A stretch of DNA of 8,551 nucleotides, taken from positions 1 to 8,551 of the forward strand of contig JAITBO010000203.1 in the NCBI GenBank assembly GCA_031283505.1, read 5' to 3'. The notes beneath the pieces are model-generated. The model did no database searches. It saw only the letters and a list, made by a program, of their open reading frames with translations, and had not been told where the DNA came from. This stretch comes from Treponema sp. (GTDB lineage Bacteria > Spirochaetota > Spirochaetia > Treponematales > Breznakiellaceae). The position numbers and the translations under genes were made by a program. Below, one piece after another: positions 7,351 to 8,551 of this stretch (position 1 is its first letter; every line of letters begins with the position of its first letter).

Positions 7351-7414
7351 ATATAGCTTTGTTTCTTTTTTTGTGTGTGCATGGTCCCATTTTTTTGTGT
7401 GTTCCGTGATTCAT
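7265..7414 (-). CDS. Possible 49-residue leader ORF overlapping the lipoprotein start
   Basis: The strongest ribosome binding site at the head of the operon, AAAGGAGG (AGGAGG at 7421-7426), lies six bases before the ATG at 7412-7414. It does not serve the lipoprotein frame. This frame encodes 49 residues beginning MNHGTHKKMGPCTHKKRN, rich in His, Lys and Arg with one Cys, and ends with TGA at 7265-7267, 86 bases inside the lipoprotein gene. Two A7 runs (complement of 7366-7372 and 7390-7396) lie in it. Loss of one A, or a slip, would join this start to the lipoprotein frame. It may be a regulatory leader peptide, a coupling ORF, or the true start broken by a one-base change or sequencing error. 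It has no recognisable domain. Confidence 0.4.
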   Translation of the reverse strand: MNHGTHKKMGPCTHKKRNKAIYENNKADHGRRFLWYRYYGGNRFYSGRL

Positions 7415-7420
7415 AATTCG

Positions 7421-7447
7421 CCTCCTTTGCCTTTGGTAGTTCAAAGG
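7421..7447 (-). promoter_or_regulatory. 5' leader hairpin next to the leader-ORF ribosome binding site
   Basis: On the minus strand CCTTTG (7442-7447) can pair with CAAAGG (7430-7435) around a 6-base loop. The identical CAAAGG at 7424-7429 overlaps the Shine-Dalgarno AGGAGG, so CCTTTG could instead mask the ribosome binding site. Two mutually exclusive pairings of this kind could tune translation. Stems are only six pairs, so this is tentative. Confidence 0.3.
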
Positions 7448-7483
7448 GATATGAGTTTTCACCTTTTCTGGTGACGCCAAAAA

Positions 7484-7533
7484 TCTATAACAGAATTGTG
7501 AAAGGATTATGACTAAATTATGTCAAAATTGTG
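7484..7533 (-). promoter_or_regulatory. Efflux-operon promoter with four 11-bp-phased CAYAAT boxes
   Basis: On the plus strand ATTGTG, ATTATG, ATTATG and ATTGTG start at 7495, 7506, 7517 and 7528, exactly 11 bp apart, as before the response regulator. On the minus strand the units read AAAACCACAAT, TTTGACATAAT, TTAGTCATAAT and CCTTTCACAAT, followed by TCTGTTATAGA, where TATAGA (7484-7489) is a good -10. The would-be -35 position 17 bp upstream is TCATAA, a poor match, so activation by a regulator bound to the boxes is likely. Transcription would start near 7476, giving a leader of about 60 bases to the leader ORF. Confidence 0.7.
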
Positions 7534-7580
7534 GTTTTTTGCATTTTTTAGCCGGATGAACGAAGCACAGAAAAATTTAT
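7491..7580 (-). repeat. 91-bp promoter-segment repeat, copy 2
   Basis: Near-identical to 296-386, same orientation, offset 7195 bp without indels until an A run at the end. It carries the operon's regulator boxes. A 5'-truncated gene remnant begins 37 bp to its right, which may mark the break left by the duplication. Confidence 0.9.
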
Positions 7581-7606
7581 CAAAAAATTCAGTTTTTTTT
7601 AATATC

Positions 7607-7634
7607 CATAATTTAATCACAATTCAGGGATAAA
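7607..7634 (+). promoter_or_regulatory. Rightward promoter-like site with two phased boxes before the HMA gene
   Basis: On the plus strand CATAAT (7607-7612), CACAAT (7618-7623) and GATAAA (7629-7634) follow one another at 11-bp steps. This is the same order and spacing as the last two boxes and the -10 of the pump promoter (CATAAT, CACAAT, TATAGA), but facing right. It lies outside the 91-bp repeat. Transcription would start near 7641 and give the HMA gene a leader of about 150 bases containing the gene remnant. Inference from pattern only. Confidence 0.5.
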
Positions 7635-7781
7635 TTATTCAATAACCCCGAACCGTTTATCGCCGCCGGGGTCGAACCCTCCAGGATTGAGGGCTGGGCC
7701 TTTGCCCAGGTTACGGTAGATGACGCCAACGGGAAACCCATAGAGGTGGACAAGATTTTGAAACCCTTTAATCTGATATAA
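7617..7781 (+). pseudogene. 5'-truncated gene remnant (C-terminal part only), family not recognised
   Basis: After an in-frame TAA at 7614-7616 the frame is open to TAA at 7779-7781 with no ATG, GTG or TTG near its beginning. From about 7638 it reads like a real protein tail (FNNPEPFIAAGVEPSR, then IEGWAFAQVTVDDANGKP, ending KILKPFNLI), with ordinary amino-acid composition and GC-rich third positions. It ends 9 bases before the HMA start, as an operon partner would. The likely reading is a former gene of the metal locus that lost its 5' end. The predicted rightward transcript starts inside it, so it is probably not translated. I cannot name the family. Confidence 0.5.
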
Positions 7782-7790
7782 GAGGAAACT

Positions 7791-8024
7791 ATGGAAAAGG
7801 CTGTTTTGCGGGTTGATGGAATGTCCTGTGACCATTGTGTAAAAACCATCACCAAAGCGGTGGGGGAACTTCCCAGCGTGAAAAATGTAGCGATAGATAT
7901 AAAGGGCGGTACAGTTTCCTTTATGTTTGATCCGGCAAAGTCGCCGCTTGAAAATGTTGAAGCGGTTATTACCGATGCGGGTTACGATGTGAAGAGGTTA
8001 TTGAAAAACTATAACCGTAACTAG
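7791..8024 (+). CDS. HMA-domain copper chaperone, CopZ-like
   Basis: The product has 77 residues, a single heavy-metal-associated domain of normal length with the beta-alpha-beta-beta-alpha-beta fold pattern. The metal-binding loop is GMSCDHC at residues 10-16, with C13 and C16 as thiol ligands and M11 as the conserved supporting residue. The family binds Cu(I), sometimes Ag(I), and delivers it to P-type ATPases or regulators in the cytoplasm. AGAGGA lies five bases upstream of the ATG. It stands opposite to the pump operon with a shared control region between them, and a site resembling the pump promoter faces it. Presumably it buffers cytosolic copper while the pump clears the periplasm. 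It is not fused to an ATPase; the stop TAG at 8022-8024 is followed by unrelated sequence. Zn- or Hg-binding relatives have similar loops, so the metal is inferred from context. Confidence 0.92.
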   Translation: MEKAVLRVDGMSCDHCVKTITKAVGELPSVKNVAIDIKGGTVSFMFDPAKSPLENVEAVITDAGYDVKRLLKNYNRN

Positions 8025-8048
8025 ACAAAAAACCGTGTCCTTTTTATT
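8024..8048 (+). terminator. Weak terminator-like hairpin after the HMA gene
   Basis: GACA and TGTC flank AAAAAACCG directly after the stop codon, followed by CTTTTTATT. The stem is only four pairs, so efficiency would be poor. It is the only terminator-like element before the phage-like gene. Confidence 0.25.
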
Positions 8049-8054
8049 AAAAAT

Positions 8055-8083
8055 CTGAAAATTGCACGTTTCTCGTATATAAA
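8055..8083 (+). promoter_or_regulatory. Possible promoter of the phage-like gene
   Basis: CTGAAA (8055-8060) and TATAAA (8078-8083) are 17 bp apart, fair matches to -35 and -10 hexamers. The start would lie near 8090, about 23 bases before the ATG. No CAYAAT boxes are present, so it appears independent of the metal regulon. Confidence 0.3.
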
Positions 8084-8112
8084 TCCGGTTTTACTCGGCT
8101 TACCCTGTACCT

Positions 8113-8551
8113 ATGGAAAACGAAACCGGGGTACAGAACCCTTCCATTCATTCACTTATCCTCCTTGATGACTTCAAGGCTATTTTAGGCATAGATGACC
8201 GGGAGGATTGCCTTTCCCGGTACTGTCTTATCACGGCCACTTACACCGTTGAGCAATACTGCAAACGGCGGCTTTTGCGGCGGAAAAACACGGATTACTT
8301 GACTTTTACGGGGGAGTATGTTTTTACCCTGCGGGAATACCCGGTACTGAAGGTTCTAACCGTATATGCCGCAACCGCCGGAACGGTACAACGGGGAGAA
8401 CCCCTTTTTGGCCCTGCAAGTCTTGTTGATCCCAAACATTACTATTGTCTCCCCGATGAAGGTATCCATGAGGATATTCCCTTCTCGTTGGTATTACGGC
8501 CTCCCCCGCGTCTTACACAAGAGGAAATGGGGATACAGGTACGGTATTTGG
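8113..8551 (+). CDS. Phage head-tail connector-like protein (gp6-type), partial at right edge
   Basis: The frame is open from the ATG at 8113 to the window end (146 codons visible, no stop). The beginning follows the pattern I know from phage gp6-like head-tail connector/DNA-packaging proteins: LILLDDFKAILGIDDREDCL at residues 15-34 (short helix, then acidic turn). An ITATYTVEQYCKRRLL helix follows, then a strand pair and LREYPVLKVLTVYA at about 74-87. These proteins form a ring joining portal and tail. The visible length already exceeds the short (about 100-residue) members, so it may be a longer variant. No capsid or portal gene lies to its left, so the phage region would have to extend right. 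There is no Shine-Dalgarno sequence, and the upstream frame has no alternative start back to TAA at 8080. Assignment is by pattern memory, without an alignment. Confidence 0.6.
   Translation, partial: MENETGVQNPSIHSLILLDDFKAILGIDDREDCLSRYCLITATYTVEQYCKRRLLRRKNTDYLTFTGEYVFTLREYPVLKVLTVYAATAGTVQRGEPLFGPASLVDPKHYYCLPDEGIHEDIPFSLVLRPPPRLTQEEMGIQVRYL

Noticed and set aside
7082..7474. 130-codon plus-strand frame
   Set aside because: It runs antisense through the lipoprotein signal sequence and the operon leader, with no supporting start signal.
7498..7526. TTGACA at 7521-7526 on the minus strand as a -35 of the operon promoter
   Set aside because: The hexamer 17 bp downstream is TTTCAC, not a -10. 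The TTGACA falls inside the phased box array and is better read as part of the unit TTTGACATAAT.
296..7580. The 91-bp direct repeats as ends of a composite mobile element
   Set aside because: No transposase, terminal inverted repeats or target duplications are visible, and both copies sit in promoter positions, so a promoter module explains them better.
7613..7855. 80- and 66-codon minus-strand frames
   Set aside because: They run antisense to the HMA gene and the remnant. The plus strand has the recognisable motif and ribosome binding site.

Overview
The window looks like chromosomal DNA of a mid-GC diderm (Gram-negative-type) bacterium. It encodes a complete tripartite envelope efflux pump with an outer-membrane channel, a lipobox lipoprotein and strong AGGAGG-type ribosome binding sites. 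The style of the proteins reminds me of spirochaetes such as gut Treponema, but that is an impression, not proof.

Layout. Positions 1-279 (minus) are the N-terminal receiver domain of an OmpR-type response regulator that runs off the left edge. Positions 280-502 are intergenic and hold its promoter region and, at 451-495, the terminator of the neighbouring operon. Positions 503-7350 (minus) are a tightly packed five-gene operon, read right to left: a lipoprotein, a TolC-type outer-membrane factor, a membrane fusion protein, a CusA-type heavy-metal RND pump, and a small exported Gly/Met-rich protein. A possible 49-residue leader ORF with the best ribosome binding site of the region (7265-7414) precedes and overlaps the lipoprotein start. 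Positions 7415-7790 hold no intact gene. They contain the operon promoter, a near-copy of the response-regulator promoter segment, a second promoter-like site facing right, and a 5'-truncated gene remnant. Positions 7791-8024 (plus) encode a CopZ-like HMA metallochaperone. From 8113 to the right edge (plus) is an incomplete phage head-tail-connector-like gene, so a prophage or phage remnant probably begins here.

How it works together. CusA carries all three methionines (M560, M610, M660) that align by eye with the Cu(I)/Ag(I) site of E. coli CusA, and the nearby chaperone has the GMSCDHC motif. This points to a copper/silver efflux island. The most interesting signal is regulatory. The hexamer CAYAAT occurs four times at exact 11-bp spacing before the response regulator and four times before the pump operon. 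It occurs as 11-bp pairs before the chaperone region and before the last operon gene. In three of these places the next 11-bp slot is a TATA-like -10. This is the geometry of PhoB/OmpR-family direct-repeat operators, so I infer an autoregulated copper regulon. A second theme is Gly/Met- or Gly/His-rich low-complexity sequence in four of the five operon proteins, including an insertion of about 60 residues in the periplasmic part of the pump.
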